From CAYVVD01 sp964454975 (GTDB lineage: Bacteria > Bacteroidota > Ignavibacteria > Kapaibacteriales > UBA2268): a stretch of DNA of 64,000 nucleotides. The first letter of the stretch is position 1, and the number at the start of each line of letters is the position of its first letter. Below are positions 38,095-47,382 of the stretch, in pieces. Below the pieces are notes generated by a model, which was not told the origin of the DNA, ran no database searches, and worked only from the letters and a program-made list of their open reading frames with translations. The position numbers and the translations under genes were made by a program. The stretch lies in NCBI GenBank assembly GCA_964454975.1, contig CAYVVD010000014.1, positions 27,104 to 91,103 of the forward strand, given 5' to 3'.

Positions 38095-39402
38095 ATGAAA
38101 ATTATAAGGGTTTTGATTTTGATTTCAGTAATAATATCCATATTAATTATTGCCTATACCACTCTTGATGCCGGTGCATTGGATCTGGTAAGGGATTCTT
38201 CACTACACAATGATCTCCACTATTATGAATTCGAATACAAGGATGCAGGAGTTAAGCTAAAAGCTCACTTGATAAAGATGAAATTGGACAGTAAAGACTT
38301 AAAGTTTCAGATTATTAAATCTGGCTCACATTCACCAGGCCTGGAAAAACTGATTAATATTGTTGACAGCATTGATAAACATACAATTGAAAAACTGAAT
38401 GGGAATTGCCTTTGCGGTGTAAATGCTGGTTTTTGGAGGGCGAGCGACAACTATCCAATTGGTCCTCTTGTGATAAACGGAATACCGGTTTCTCTAAACC
38501 GCTATAAATCTTGGAGCAGTATATTTTTTAATGATAAAAGCGTACCTTTTATTGATACACTGACTTTGACAATGAAAGTAATAACAGAGAAAGGAGCACA
38601 GATAAACATAGATTACCTGAACAGGCGCCGTGATTCAAGCTCAATTGTATTTTATAATCGCTATTTCGGAAACAAAGCACCTGATTTTGATAAGATGTTT
38701 GAAGATTATATTGGTAATGCTGGTGATAATGCTGAGTTTAGGGATATTACAGACTTTGGGAGTAACATTGACGACTTGGCAGACGACCTTAAAAGCAGTG
38801 CTAAGTACTATATCTATGAGGAGAAAATACCTCATATCCACCTGACATATTTGAATCGCCCTTTTATCAACGATACATTATTTGCAGTCGTTACAAGGAT
38901 TGACAGTGGAATCATAGAGTTGGCACCCGGGAATGCGGCAATTTCAATGGGCGGAGCATTTCCCGCCGGTTTCATCGAAATTGGTGATACACTTAGAGTA
39001 TTAACTGAATCTAACATTCACAGAGGGAAGAAAATTGCTGACTGTGTATCTGCTACACCGCGCCTTGTTAGGAATGGCAACGCTAAGCATGAGGCTGTTA
39101 ACGAAGGAGTAACCGGGAATCGATTTATATATTCTCACCTACCCAGGACAGCCATCGGTTTTGACAAGAAAAAAGAATACTTGTTTCTTGTAGTAGTTGA
39201 ACCGGGTAAGTCAGGGTTCCGAGGAGCTAATCTGGGTTTATTGAGCAATTTGATGAAAGAACTTGGTTGTTATGATGCCATGAATTTGGATGGTGGGGGC
39301 TCAACACAAATGCTTGTAGGCAGAGAAAACATTCTCTATCCTGAAAATCCTGAAATAATGCGTAAGGTAAATTCTGTTATTTGTATTATTAATCGTCAGT
39401 AA
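38095..39402 (+). CDS. Phosphodiester glycosidase family protein (NAGPA/DUF2233-like)
   Basis: An N-terminal membrane anchor or uncleaved signal (residues 5-21, VLILISVIISILIIAYT) precedes the NAGPA-like domain. Diagnostic parts are CGVNAGFWRASDNYPIGPLVINGIPV (about 102-128), RTAIGFDKKKEYLFLVVVE, and the C-terminal NLDGGGSTQM (397-406), where NLDGGGS is the family signature. Related enzymes uncover phosphodiester-linked GlcNAc, and bacterial members act on cell-wall or exopolysaccharide glycans in the periplasm. It converges on the NamZ-like gene with a 7-bp overlap. Confidence 0.88.
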   Translation: MKIIRVLILISVIISILIIAYTTLDAGALDLVRDSSLHNDLHYYEFEYKDAGVKLKAHLIKMKLDSKDLKFQIIKSGSHSPGLEKLINIVDSIDKHTIEKLNGNCLCGVNAGFWRASDNYPIGPLVINGIPVSLNRYKSWSSIFFNDKSVPFIDTLTLTMKVITEKGAQINIDYLNRRRDSSSIVFYNRYFGNKAPDFDKMFEDYIGNAGDNAEFRDITDFGSNIDDLADDLKSSAKYYIYEEKIPHIHLTYLNRPFINDTLFAVVTRIDSGIIELAPGNAAISMGGAFPAGFIEIGDTLRVLTESNIHRGKKIADCVSATPRLVRNGNAKHEAVNEGVTGNRFIYSHLPRTAIGFDKKKEYLFLVVVEPGKSGFRGANLGLLSNLMKELGCYDAMNLDGGGSTQMLVGRENILYPENPEIMRKVNSVICIINRQ

Positions 39403-40664
39403 ATAAGGTAATTTTGGCGCAGCTTGATGAATTCTGTTCTTCCTTCATTAGCTTTTTCAAAAGGGGGTTTATCTTTTTTATTTCTGAAATAATCAAGTAA
39501 ACCAATACCACCGCTAACTTTTTCAAACATCTGGATGGAATTGGGTTTTAACTCAACCCCGAATAGAAGCGGGTTTATTTTCCCAAGCTCTTCAAACAGC
39601 GTTATCCCGGCACTATAATAACGCGCATTATTATTTATCTTGAAGTCAAGAAAATAACCATTGCAGTTTTTACCGGAATACATCCCGTAAAACGGCCTGT
39701 AAACTATTTTTCTAAGTTCAATACCTAAATTGGAAACCCTCTCTATTACTGATTCAGGCGGGGAATTGAAATCGGGGCTTCCGATATATTGGAAGGGTAA
39801 AGTAGTGCCTATTCCAATACTCATTATACCAAGTTCACCGAATAACCCCATTGCCGCTGCACCCCGGACAGCATTCACTGTAGGAATGTGCGGCGAGGTT
39901 GGATACCATTTCAGGCCGGTGTCTTCCCAGTGCATCCATCTTTCCCAGCTGCTCATTTTGATTACAGTCAGGTCACATTTAAGTTTAGCATCATTGGACA
40001 ACCAACCCTCGTTATTTATCATTTCTGCAAGTTCGCCAATTGTGCAGCCATGCAGGTAACTGACAGGTATAATAGATACAAAAGACTCCTTACCTTTTTT
40101 TACTGTGCCACCGTCAACTATCATACCGCCCAGGGGGTTGGGGCGGTCAAGGATAATTACAGGCTTGTTAAACTTAGCACAGCTTTGCATGAGGTAAAAA
40201 ACTGTACTGATGTATGTGTAGGAACGAATACCAATATCCTGTATGTCCACTACCAGGACGTCGAATTTATCCATCTGGCTTTTGGTGGGCTTTCTGGAAA
40301 TATTATAAAGTGAGAGAACAGGTACACCAAACATTTCATCATCACCGACGGCTTCACCGGCGGGAACCGTTGTGTTAAATCCGTGTTCAGGAGCAACGAT
40401 AGCAGTTAAACTTAGAGAATCGGAATCGGCGAGTATCTTTGCAGTTAGTTCGCCATTCGAATTTCTGCCGGAAAAGTTGCTCAGTAGAGCAACCTTTTTG
40501 GCTTTTAGAATTTCAAAACCTGATTCTGAAAGTACATCAATACCCAGTTTGATTCTCGGATTTTGAGACTGTGTTGAGTAAATTACAATAAAAAAAATAA
40601 CAAGAAAGTAATTAAAGCTTTTTGATAAGGCCGGATGCCTTTGAGTGTGAGTTTTTATAATCAT
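39396..40664 (-). CDS. DUF1343 family exo-beta-N-acetylmuramidase (NamZ-like)
   Basis: Members of this family remove terminal MurNAc from peptidoglycan fragments. From ATG 40664 the protein has 422 residues with a signal-like hydrophobic stretch (FNYFLVIFFIVIYSTQS). Conserved blocks are KVALLSNFSGRN, IVAPEHGF, VLVVDIQDIGIRSYTY, VIILDRPNPLGGMIVDGG, PVSYLHGCTIGELAEMIN and KWYPTSPHIPT. An ATG 12 codons upstream is possible, but either start lies inside the preceding TPR gene, so the overlap is at least 53 bp and suggests coupled translation. With the neighbouring phosphodiester glycosidase it points to cell-wall sugar recycling. Confidence 0.88.
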   Translation of the reverse strand: MIIKTHTQRHPALSKSFNYFLVIFFIVIYSTQSQNPRIKLGIDVLSESGFEILKAKKVALLSNFSGRNSNGELTAKILADSDSLSLTAIVAPEHGFNTTVPAGEAVGDDEMFGVPVLSLYNISRKPTKSQMDKFDVLVVDIQDIGIRSYTYISTVFYLMQSCAKFNKPVIILDRPNPLGGMIVDGGTVKKGKESFVSIIPVSYLHGCTIGELAEMINNEGWLSNDAKLKCDLTVIKMSSWERWMHWEDTGLKWYPTSPHIPTVNAVRGAAAMGLFGELGIMSIGIGTTLPFQYIGSPDFNSPPESVIERVSNLGIELRKIVYRPFYGMYSGKNCNGYFLDFKINNNARYYSAGITLFEELGKINPLLFGVELKPNSIQMFEKVSGGIGLLDYFRNKKDKPPFEKANEGRTEFIKLRQNYLIY

Positions 40665-41763
40665 CCCAGTCCAGTATTTTATTGAATTGCTTGCGTGCAA
40701 GGTCTTTCTTACCCTGCTTCAAATAAATTTCACCTATGTGAATATTTGTTTCAATCATAAATCCCGACGGTTCTTTATCGAGGCTCCGGCAAGCTTCGTC
40801 GCACTTATTAAAGTATTTCAATGCGGTATTGTAATCGCCCTTTCTCTTTAACGCAAGGCCAATATAATAAAGCGCTTCACGTGCAGTAGTGTTATCATAT
40901 CCTGGTTTTTCAGCTAACCTTCGTTTCAGTATTTCACGCCACTCTTCTTCCCAGTCAGACATCCTGCCGAGCCTTACATAGCATCTTGCAAGATACCTGT
41001 GAAAATATGAATTATTCGGAAATGATATGTTCAATTCTTCGGCGTATCTTAGTGCTTCCTTGAAATCATGCTCGAATTGGTAATAAGTAGTAAGCAGTGC
41101 AACTTTTGCTTCTATAGGAGCATATCTCGCGTGTTGGGCTGCGGCTTTGAGTTGTAGCAGTCCTACTTTTTTACTCCCCGGCGGAAGAAAGGTCATGAGT
41201 GGTTTAACAATCGGGTACTCTTCAGGAATTGCAACTGCAAAATAATTGTAAATACCTGTTCCAAGCATAATATCATGATTGCCGGGAGCTAATAAATGAC
41301 ATAGTTGTAAAATCTCAAATGCCTCTTTTCCATCTGACAGCGCAGGGAACCACTCCTTTTTGACGGCATAATACCTGCCTCTGTATCCAAGAGCACCTCC
41401 TTTAAAAAATAAAGCATTGATATCCTTGGAATTTGTATCAAGAATAGCATCACAGACATCTACCACACGGTCTATCTTTTTTAGGAATATTGCGTCATAA
41501 TTAGTGCTACTAAGGTAGATTGTCATTCTCCACCATTCGACCATAGCATCTAGGAAGTAACCTGCAGGATGTTTGGGATACCTGTTAATCAATTCCCGGA
41601 AAGTTTCTTCTGCTTTTTCGAACTGTACATTGTATATATAATTTGTACCAAGAAGTACGAGGCTGTCAGCATCAGACCTAAGTATAGAAATCTGTGCATT
41701 TAGCCTGTCAGCCGGAACCAATGCAGCGATACTAACAAATATTATGATCAGATACTTTTTCAT
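40612..41763 (-). CDS. Exported TPR-repeat protein
   Basis: 383 residues with a cleavable signal peptide (MKKYLIIIFVSIAALVPADRLNAQ). TPR-like helical pairs run along the body: FEKAEETFRELINRYPKHP at 49-67, ALRYAEELNISFPNN, ALYYIGLALKRKGDYNTALKYFNKCDEA, and IGEIYLKQGKKDLARKQFNKIL at the C-terminus. It is probably periplasmic and mediates protein contacts. It is the upstream partner of the NamZ-like gene, which overlaps it. No specific function can be assigned. Confidence 0.82.
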   Translation of the reverse strand: MKKYLIIIFVSIAALVPADRLNAQISILRSDADSLVLLGTNYIYNVQFEKAEETFRELINRYPKHPAGYFLDAMVEWWRMTIYLSSTNYDAIFLKKIDRVVDVCDAILDTNSKDINALFFKGGALGYRGRYYAVKKEWFPALSDGKEAFEILQLCHLLAPGNHDIMLGTGIYNYFAVAIPEEYPIVKPLMTFLPPGSKKVGLLQLKAAAQHARYAPIEAKVALLTTYYQFEHDFKEALRYAEELNISFPNNSYFHRYLARCYVRLGRMSDWEEEWREILKRRLAEKPGYDNTTAREALYYIGLALKRKGDYNTALKYFNKCDEACRSLDKEPSGFMIETNIHIGEIYLKQGKKDLARKQFNKILDWDDYKNSHSKASGLIKKL

Positions 41764-41790
41764 TTGTGTTTAAAAACTCAATTCAAAGAT

Positions 41791-41826
41791 AAAAATGCCC
41801 GGGAAACAATAAATGAATCACCGGGC
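41791..41826 (-). terminator. Rho-independent terminator of the HicB-like gene
   Basis: Read on the minus strand, GCCCGG (41826-41821) and CCGGGC (41802-41797) form a perfect 6-bp stem with an 18-base loop, followed by ATTTTTATCTT. It starts 26 bp after the stop of the small gene and insulates it from the TPR gene. Confidence 0.55.
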
Positions 41827-41851
41827 GAGAGGATGTGGATTTAGCAAATTT

Positions 41852-42046
41852 TTAATTGCCTTTATTTAATTTTTCAATGTATTCCTGTACGTGCTTTTCC
41901 ATTTTAAGAGCAACTTCTTCGTGTTCTGTGCCGGTTAACATCAGGTTAAGCTGAGGGCAGTATGATGCATACTCATTTTCGCCACGCCTTCTAATCAAAA
42001 TTTCATAGTCCTGCATGTTTGTACTTGTTGGTTTAGTCATTTCCAT
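41852..42046 (-). CDS. Small HicB-like protein without a HicA partner
   Basis: 64 residues; a shorter start at the internal Met 12 residues in (MQDYEILIRRRG) is possible. The pattern YEILIRRRGENEYASYCPQLNLMLTGTEHEEVALKMEKHVQEYIEKL resembles the HicB antitoxin-like beta-beta-beta-alpha fold (strand, G-x-Y-x-A-x-CPQL, then an amphipathic helix). It lacks a C-terminal DNA-binding domain, and no HicA-type gene is adjacent. It is therefore better called a stand-alone HicB-fold protein than a toxin-antitoxin member. It has its own terminator and is divergent from the heparinase gene. Confidence 0.6.
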   Translation of the reverse strand: MEMTKPTSTNMQDYEILIRRRGENEYASYCPQLNLMLTGTEHEEVALKMEKHVQEYIEKLNKGN

Positions 42047-42161
42047 TAAATTTGCCTCTAAGTCAGTTAAATACGTTATTTTGTAATGACTATCATTTCC
42101 CCAAAAAATTTTGTGTTTTGTAAATTTAATTGAATAATAATACTTCTAAAAAGGTTGGTGC

Positions 42162-44219
42162 TTGAAGTTAAGGTCAAAAATAAAAAAGGTCAAAAATACC
42201 GGATTTAAATTCCTTGTTAATAAAACTATTGAGAAAATTAAGTTTGCTTTTAAGTATGCAAAATACTCGATAAAGGATAATTCACAAAGTTCGTATTCCG
42301 AAAAAACAATTCCGGCTCTTAAAACCGGGCTTTTTAAAATCAGCGCCCATGACCTAAATGAAGAATTAAAACATTCGATTATTGAATCAGCTGAAAGTGT
42401 ATACAGGCACGAATTTGATATGCTTGGTTCAGGCAAAATTAAGATTTCGCACAAAACTAAATATAATGGATGGGAAGGATACAGTTATACTTCACCAACT
42501 GAATATAACTCTATTAAAGATTTAATTATCAATTCTATTAACAAGCCAAACACAAAAAAATCCTTGTTGATTGCAAGTCTGCTTCCTGATGATTACGAGC
42601 CGATTGACTGGCATTCTGATTTCAAATGTGGTTACAAATGGGATTCATTACGCCGGTTCAATGATACTAAACCTTATCCAAAACCGGGAGCTGATATTAA
42701 AGTGCCATGGGAACTTGGCAGGATGCAGCATTTACCGGTTTTAGCTCTTGCATATTCCATAAGTAACGATGCAAAATATGCACGGGAGGTGCAGAACCAG
42801 GTCTTGGATTTCATTGCGTTTAATCCACCAAGATTTGGTGTCAATTGGTCTGTAACAATGGAAGTAGCAATAAGGGCAGTAAATTTTTTAATTGCTATTG
42901 ATTTGCTATTTGATAACGGTTTTAATTTTTCTAGCGAAGTTGAAGATATAATATATTCAAGCCTCTATGACCATTATTTTCATATCAGGAAATTTCCGGA
43001 GTTCTCCGGTGGGATGAGAGGGAATCATTATCTTGCAGGAATTGCCGGTCAATTGTTCCTGGCAGTCTATCTCAGTACTCTGCCGGAGGTTTCAGCTAAT
43101 CTAAATAACTCTATAGTTAAATTTTATAATGAAATTTTTGTCCAGTTTAATAGTGACGGCGGTAATTTTGAATCCTCACTGCCATATCATGTTTTCACAA
43201 CCGAAATAGTAGTATTTACATTCTATTTGTTAACCTCATATTACAAACAGACGGTGCCCGGAAAAGCATCAACTCCGGAAGAGTATTTCCCGGATAATGT
43301 AATTCGAGAGATTGATTCTATTGTGCGTTTCACACACAGGATTGCCGAAGGTATTAATTCTATCCCTCAGATCGGAGATAATGACAGCGCAGTATTTATT
43401 GACCTTTTTAACAGGAGAAATAATTTAAATACATACGATATTATCCAAAAGTTAAGGCTGGTCTGTAGTTTTGATAAAACATCCGGTGAACCTGTCATGT
43501 TTGAGCCGATTGACTTATTCCGTCAAAAAAACAGTGTATTGAATCATCTTCATTTTAAAGATTTTGGTTTATATATTCACAGACAAGATAATTACAAGTT
43601 ATTTGTAAGGTGCGGAAAACCACAACCATGGAATAAAGCAGGCCATGCACATAATGACCAATTATCAATCACACTTTTTGTCAATGGCAGGGAAGTTATT
43701 TGCGATCCGGGAACATTAACTTATACAGCAATACCCGGAATTAGAAATGAGTACCGTTCTGTTAAACTTCATAATACATTGATTGTAAAAGGCCATGAAC
43801 AGGATTGTTGGGAGGAAGGCGATTTAGATGAGCTGTTCTGGCTGACTGAATTTAATTCAAATGCTCAAATTATAAAGTCTGAGGAAAATCTTTTTGAGGG
43901 GGTACACTTTGCATATCCCAAGCCACATTTTAGATCAATTAAATTTGAATGGAACAATATTTTCATAACCGATAAATGTGAATTTAGCGGACAAAAAGAG
44001 ATTGCATTGCATTTCCTCCCCGGTGTAGAGGTAACTGTTGTTGATAACAAATGTATGTTGAATGGTAATTTCGGCAATCTCGAAATTACATTTCCGGGTC
44101 CTGGTGTTTATATTGACGAATATTACTATTCCCCGCGTTACGGTAAAAAACTTAAGGCGCAAAGGATTATTAAACCTTTCTCGTCCCACGAGATTAAGTG
44201 GTCGATAAAAATCTATTGA
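42162..44219 (+). CDS. Heparinase II/III family protein
   Basis: 685 residues starting at TTG (MKLRSKIKKVKN), with AAAAGG about 10 bp upstream and no better ATG. The N-terminal alpha/alpha toroid domain contains PWELGRMQHLPVLALAY, GVNWSVTMEVAIRAVNFLIA, GGMRGNHYLAGIAG and NFESSLPYHVFTTEI. The C-terminal beta-sandwich contains KPQPWNKAGHAHNDQLSI, with the H-x-H-x-D motif near residue 495. These are the signatures of polysaccharide lyases of the heparinase II/III group, often found in surface-polysaccharide loci. There is no signal peptide, so it may act in the cytoplasm or be exported otherwise. Its 3' end overlaps the flippase gene. Confidence 0.9.
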   Translation: MKLRSKIKKVKNTGFKFLVNKTIEKIKFAFKYAKYSIKDNSQSSYSEKTIPALKTGLFKISAHDLNEELKHSIIESAESVYRHEFDMLGSGKIKISHKTKYNGWEGYSYTSPTEYNSIKDLIINSINKPNTKKSLLIASLLPDDYEPIDWHSDFKCGYKWDSLRRFNDTKPYPKPGADIKVPWELGRMQHLPVLALAYSISNDAKYAREVQNQVLDFIAFNPPRFGVNWSVTMEVAIRAVNFLIAIDLLFDNGFNFSSEVEDIIYSSLYDHYFHIRKFPEFSGGMRGNHYLAGIAGQLFLAVYLSTLPEVSANLNNSIVKFYNEIFVQFNSDGGNFESSLPYHVFTTEIVVFTFYLLTSYYKQTVPGKASTPEEYFPDNVIREIDSIVRFTHRIAEGINSIPQIGDNDSAVFIDLFNRRNNLNTYDIIQKLRLVCSFDKTSGEPVMFEPIDLFRQKNSVLNHLHFKDFGLYIHRQDNYKLFVRCGKPQPWNKAGHAHNDQLSITLFVNGREVICDPGTLTYTAIPGIRNEYRSVKLHNTLIVKGHEQDCWEEGDLDELFWLTEFNSNAQIIKSEENLFEGVHFAYPKPHFRSIKFEWNNIFITDKCEFSGQKEIALHFLPGVEVTVVDNKCMLNGNFGNLEITFPGPGVYIDEYYYSPRYGKKLKAQRIIKPFSSHEIKWSIKIY

Positions 44220-45511
44220 AAGTACAGGAACATATTGGAAAAATCTCGTGGTCTTTACTTGATAAAGGCCTGTTTTTTCTTTATGGGATTCTCACGATTT
44301 ACCAGGTAAATGCCATTGACACTGATGAGTTTGGCATATATGCTCTAATGATAAGCGTGGTTAACTGGATACTTGTATTCAGCGATTCTTTTGCACTCCA
44401 GGGACTAATCCAATTTGGCGCAGACAAATCCCTGAGACCTAAAGTAAATTTTATATCGTTAGTCTTACTAATGGTAGTCGGGTTTGGTGTGTCTTTCCTG
44501 GTATTTGCATTTGGCGGGCTAATAACAGAATTATTTAATGAAGAGCGGTTTCAACTTGTTTCGATATACCTTCCATTATTAATAGCATTGAATATCCCCC
44601 GTGTTTTTAGCTTGAAACTGCTATATAGGGATCATAAATTCTTCAGGGTCTTCCTATCAAATTTAGCTTATTTCGGTATGATGGGTATTATGACATTTGT
44701 ATTGATTGGGAATGGCCTGAATTTTAATGAAATGGCCAACATATACATATCAGGTGCATTCCTGGGAATGTTGGTTACCGTTTTGCTTTCTATGTCTATG
44801 CTTTCATTTGCCATCAAGGGTGAGTTTTACTTTAGAAGTTTCCTTAAATTTTCAATGCCTATGACTTTGATAGCAGGCTTATATGCAATTCCAAGACACC
44901 TTGATATTTATGTAATTCAATTAGTAGGAGGAGCTTCATCGGCAGGAATTTATTACCTGGCCAAAACACTCTACAGGGTTTTCGAGGAGATTACAAGTGC
45001 CGCACATGGCTTAATTTACCCGCCGGCAGTAAAATTATTGAATCGGGGAGACAATGTAGCACTTTCATCGCTTATGACCAAAGCTACTTCTTTCCTGTTT
45101 GTAACGATTCTTGTTATTGTTATACTTATTCAATTATTACTTAATGATTCACTTGTCTCATGGTTTTTACCGGAAAAATTCTTTCCGGCGATTTCATTCT
45201 TCAAAGTTCTTTCAATTGCGGCCTTGTTTATTCCATTCTATTTGTTGAGTTTGATTATTGTCGCATCCGGAAAGGTTATGAGCTACTTGAAATATATCAT
45301 TTATTCTATTTTGGTTGCAGCTCTGATGTACACATTTTCTATCTGGTCCGGAAACGAATATACTGTACCATTTGGTTTGATTATTTTTAATTTGTGCTTA
45401 GGTGTTTTATGCTATAGGCATATAAAACAGGAATTAGGTTTTCCTGTCAGCCAGGTATTTCGCTCTATAACTGATTCTTGGCACTTTGTTAAAGAGACAA
45501 TAAAGAAATGA
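44198..45511 (+). CDS. Polysaccharide flippase (Wzx/MATE-like oligosaccharide exporter)
   Basis: 437 residues with about 12 to 14 hydrophobic helices, e.g. LFFLYGILTIYQV, ISLVLLMVVGFGVSFLVFAFGG, FLFVTILVIVILIQLLL and YIIYSILVAALMYTF. The first helix pair and the central RHLDIYVIQLVGGASSAGIYYLAKTLYRVFEEI resemble the polysaccharide biosynthesis/MurJ-like exporter family, which moves lipid-linked glycans across the inner membrane. The start is GTG 44198 or TTG 44216; the latter overlaps the heparinase stop as TTGA. It overlaps the next gene by 4 bp, so heparinase, flippase and LptF/G form one transcript. Confidence 0.87.
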   Translation: MVDKNLLKVQEHIGKISWSLLDKGLFFLYGILTIYQVNAIDTDEFGIYALMISVVNWILVFSDSFALQGLIQFGADKSLRPKVNFISLVLLMVVGFGVSFLVFAFGGLITELFNEERFQLVSIYLPLLIALNIPRVFSLKLLYRDHKFFRVFLSNLAYFGMMGIMTFVLIGNGLNFNEMANIYISGAFLGMLVTVLLSMSMLSFAIKGEFYFRSFLKFSMPMTLIAGLYAIPRHLDIYVIQLVGGASSAGIYYLAKTLYRVFEEITSAAHGLIYPPAVKLLNRGDNVALSSLMTKATSFLFVTILVIVILIQLLLNDSLVSWFLPEKFFPAISFFKVLSIAALFIPFYLLSLIIVASGKVMSYLKYIIYSILVAALMYTFSIWSGNEYTVPFGLIIFNLCLGVLCYRHIKQELGFPVSQVFRSITDSWHFVKETIKK

Positions 45512-46590
45512 AGCTTGTTGATTTTTATATACTAAGGCAATTTGTTTTTACGCTGGTATTTAGCCTGATAGCCTTATACGTGATTTTCCTTGTGGTTAAT
45601 GTAATGGAAAACCTCGAGGATTTCCTTGACAATAATGCAGAATTGGAAATAATAGGCCAGTATTATTTATATTCCCTGCCGGGTATATTCAAGCTGATGA
45701 CTCCCGTTGCAATGCTGCTTGCGACACTTTTTTCCATAGGTAAATTATCCGGAAATAATGAGATTACTGCCATGAAGTCAGGAGGACTTAGTTTGTATAG
45801 GATGATGTTCCCCCTTTTGCTTTTTAGTGTTGTTATTAGTGTCTCTCATTTATATTTTAATGGATGGATAGTTCCAAAGAGCAATTCAAAAGTTATTGAT
45901 ATAGAAAGCGAATACTTGAAAAAGACCGGTAAACGAAACGCTATTTTCAACCTTTATTTTCGTGAGAGTCCCACAAGAAACTTATCAATGAAATTTTATA
46001 ATGCTAATATTTATTCAGGTAACAATGCAGCTGTAGAATGGTTCAATTCTGAAAATAATCCAAGGCTCATCAGGAGGATCGAAGCTCAGAAAATAGTCTG
46101 GGATACAAATTCAGGGAAGTGGTTGATGTTAAAAGTGATAGATAGAAAATTCAATGGCTTCAATATTCATACTTCTACATTTGATTCTCTTTCAATTGAG
46201 TTGAAACTGACTCATGATAAAGTAGTCAACCTGAAAAAAAGAACAGAAGAGATGACATTCGATGAATTATATACATACATCCAGCTAATGGGCCAGGGCG
46301 GTAAGGATGTCAGGCAACAAATGACTGATTACTATGGACAATATGCGTTCCCTTTTGCCAACATTGTTGTCATAATTTTCGGAGTGCCTTTTGCATCAAT
46401 TAGGAAAAAAGGCGGAATGGCTATTCAAATTGGAGCGGCAATGATTATTTCCTTCTTCTACTTGATTTTCACTAAAATAGGGCAGACTATCGGTTATTCA
46501 TCAGACTTCGATCCGGTAATTTCAGGTTGGCTGGCTAATATGGTATTCCTTTTGATAGGTATAGTTGTAATTATTAAAACTAAGACCTGA
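45508..46590 (+). CDS. LptF/LptG family LPS export permease
   Basis: 360 residues of the YjgP/YjgQ family, the membrane part of the LptBFG ABC transporter that extracts LPS. KLVDFYILRQFVFTLVFSLIALYVIFLVVNVMENLEDFL is a classic N-terminus. It is followed by TPVAMLLATLFSIGKLSGNNEITAMKSGGLSLYRM, the coupling helix, and by a periplasmic beta-jellyroll (about 120-260). It ends with three membrane helices (FANIVVIIFGVPFAS, IQIGAAMIISFFYLIF and LANMVFLLIGIVVII). LptF versus LptG cannot be decided. ATGA overlap with the flippase gene. Confidence 0.92.
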   Translation: MKLVDFYILRQFVFTLVFSLIALYVIFLVVNVMENLEDFLDNNAELEIIGQYYLYSLPGIFKLMTPVAMLLATLFSIGKLSGNNEITAMKSGGLSLYRMMFPLLLFSVVISVSHLYFNGWIVPKSNSKVIDIESEYLKKTGKRNAIFNLYFRESPTRNLSMKFYNANIYSGNNAAVEWFNSENNPRLIRRIEAQKIVWDTNSGKWLMLKVIDRKFNGFNIHTSTFDSLSIELKLTHDKVVNLKKRTEEMTFDELYTYIQLMGQGGKDVRQQMTDYYGQYAFPFANIVVIIFGVPFASIRKKGGMAIQIGAAMIISFFYLIFTKIGQTIGYSSDFDPVISGWLANMVFLLIGIVVIIKTKT

Positions 46591-46593
46591 TAT

Positions 46594-47382
46594 ATGAAAA
46601 GGCTTGATACACTTACATCAATTGAAGGGAGAAAAACCCTTTACAGGATTTTCAAGGAATTGAGGTATGAGAAGCAATACTCCAGTATCACAACAATTAT
46701 TAATTGCTGGAGAATCTGTATGTTCGAAACAGAACTTCAAAAATACGTAAAAGATGAAATAACAGTAACCCATCCACTTGGTTTCTTCAAGGGTACTTCA
46801 TTGTGGATGGAGGAGATAATAAACAGACATTATTTCTCAACAATTAATTCCTTTGTTTATTTCGGGGCTGCGATTTTACTTGCCCTCATTGGCATCAGGA
46901 ATTTTAGCGACAAAGTTTCTGATACGATGGTAATTGCAGGTGTTGCTTTTGAAGCTCTTATGCTCCTGTTCATTTTTATTGTAATGTTATTTACACCCAG
47001 CAATGAAATTGCTATCGAAGAAGAAAGAGAGGAGGTATCGGAACTTGAGGAAATTGTTGATGAAGTGGGCGAAATCAGCAGGGAGTTTGCTGCAGGTGTA
47101 GTTCAGCTGGAGAATTTGAATCACCATATAAAAGAACTGAATAAAAGTCAACATGAACTTTCTAATAAAATTGGTAAAATTTCTGATGCTGTTTCAGCCG
47201 CAGTAACACCTAATCCTGAATTGCTGAACCAGATGAAAGCTGCAGCTGAAACTCTTAAAGAATTTTCAAATTCAGTTGAAAACCTTAATGAATCTCTCAA
47301 AAAAATAAAAGATGAAACACTTAAAGCTTCAATAAGAGAGGAACTTGAGAATTTTCTTGCAAGGCGATTAGATTCAAAATGA
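46594..47382 (+). CDS. Two-helix membrane protein with coiled coil, GldL-like topology
   Basis: 262 residues. Two membrane helices (about 84-102 and 111-134) are separated by a short turn, followed by an acidic coiled coil (about 145-255: EEIVDEVGEISREFAAGVVQLENLNHHI, then LKEFSNSVENLNESLKKI). TM2 contains E120 in VIAGVAFEALMLLF. GldL, the stator-like component of the T9SS motor, has the same plan: two TM helices, a glutamate in TM2 in a context like LTEAVIFF, then a cytoplasmic coiled coil. A shorter start at ATG 46720 has a better ribosome-binding site (GGAG). The next gene overlaps by 4 bp and has the single-TM plan of GldM. The family assignment is tentative; sequence identity is too low for me to be sure. 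Confidence 0.5.
   Translation: MKRLDTLTSIEGRKTLYRIFKELRYEKQYSSITTIINCWRICMFETELQKYVKDEITVTHPLGFFKGTSLWMEEIINRHYFSTINSFVYFGAAILLALIGIRNFSDKVSDTMVIAGVAFEALMLLFIFIVMLFTPSNEIAIEEEREEVSELEEIVDEVGEISREFAAGVVQLENLNHHIKELNKSQHELSNKIGKISDAVSAAVTPNPELLNQMKAAAETLKEFSNSVENLNESLKKIKDETLKASIREELENFLARRLDSK

Noticed and set aside
41852..42046. HicAB toxin-antitoxin system
   Set aside because: No HicA-like gene on either side.
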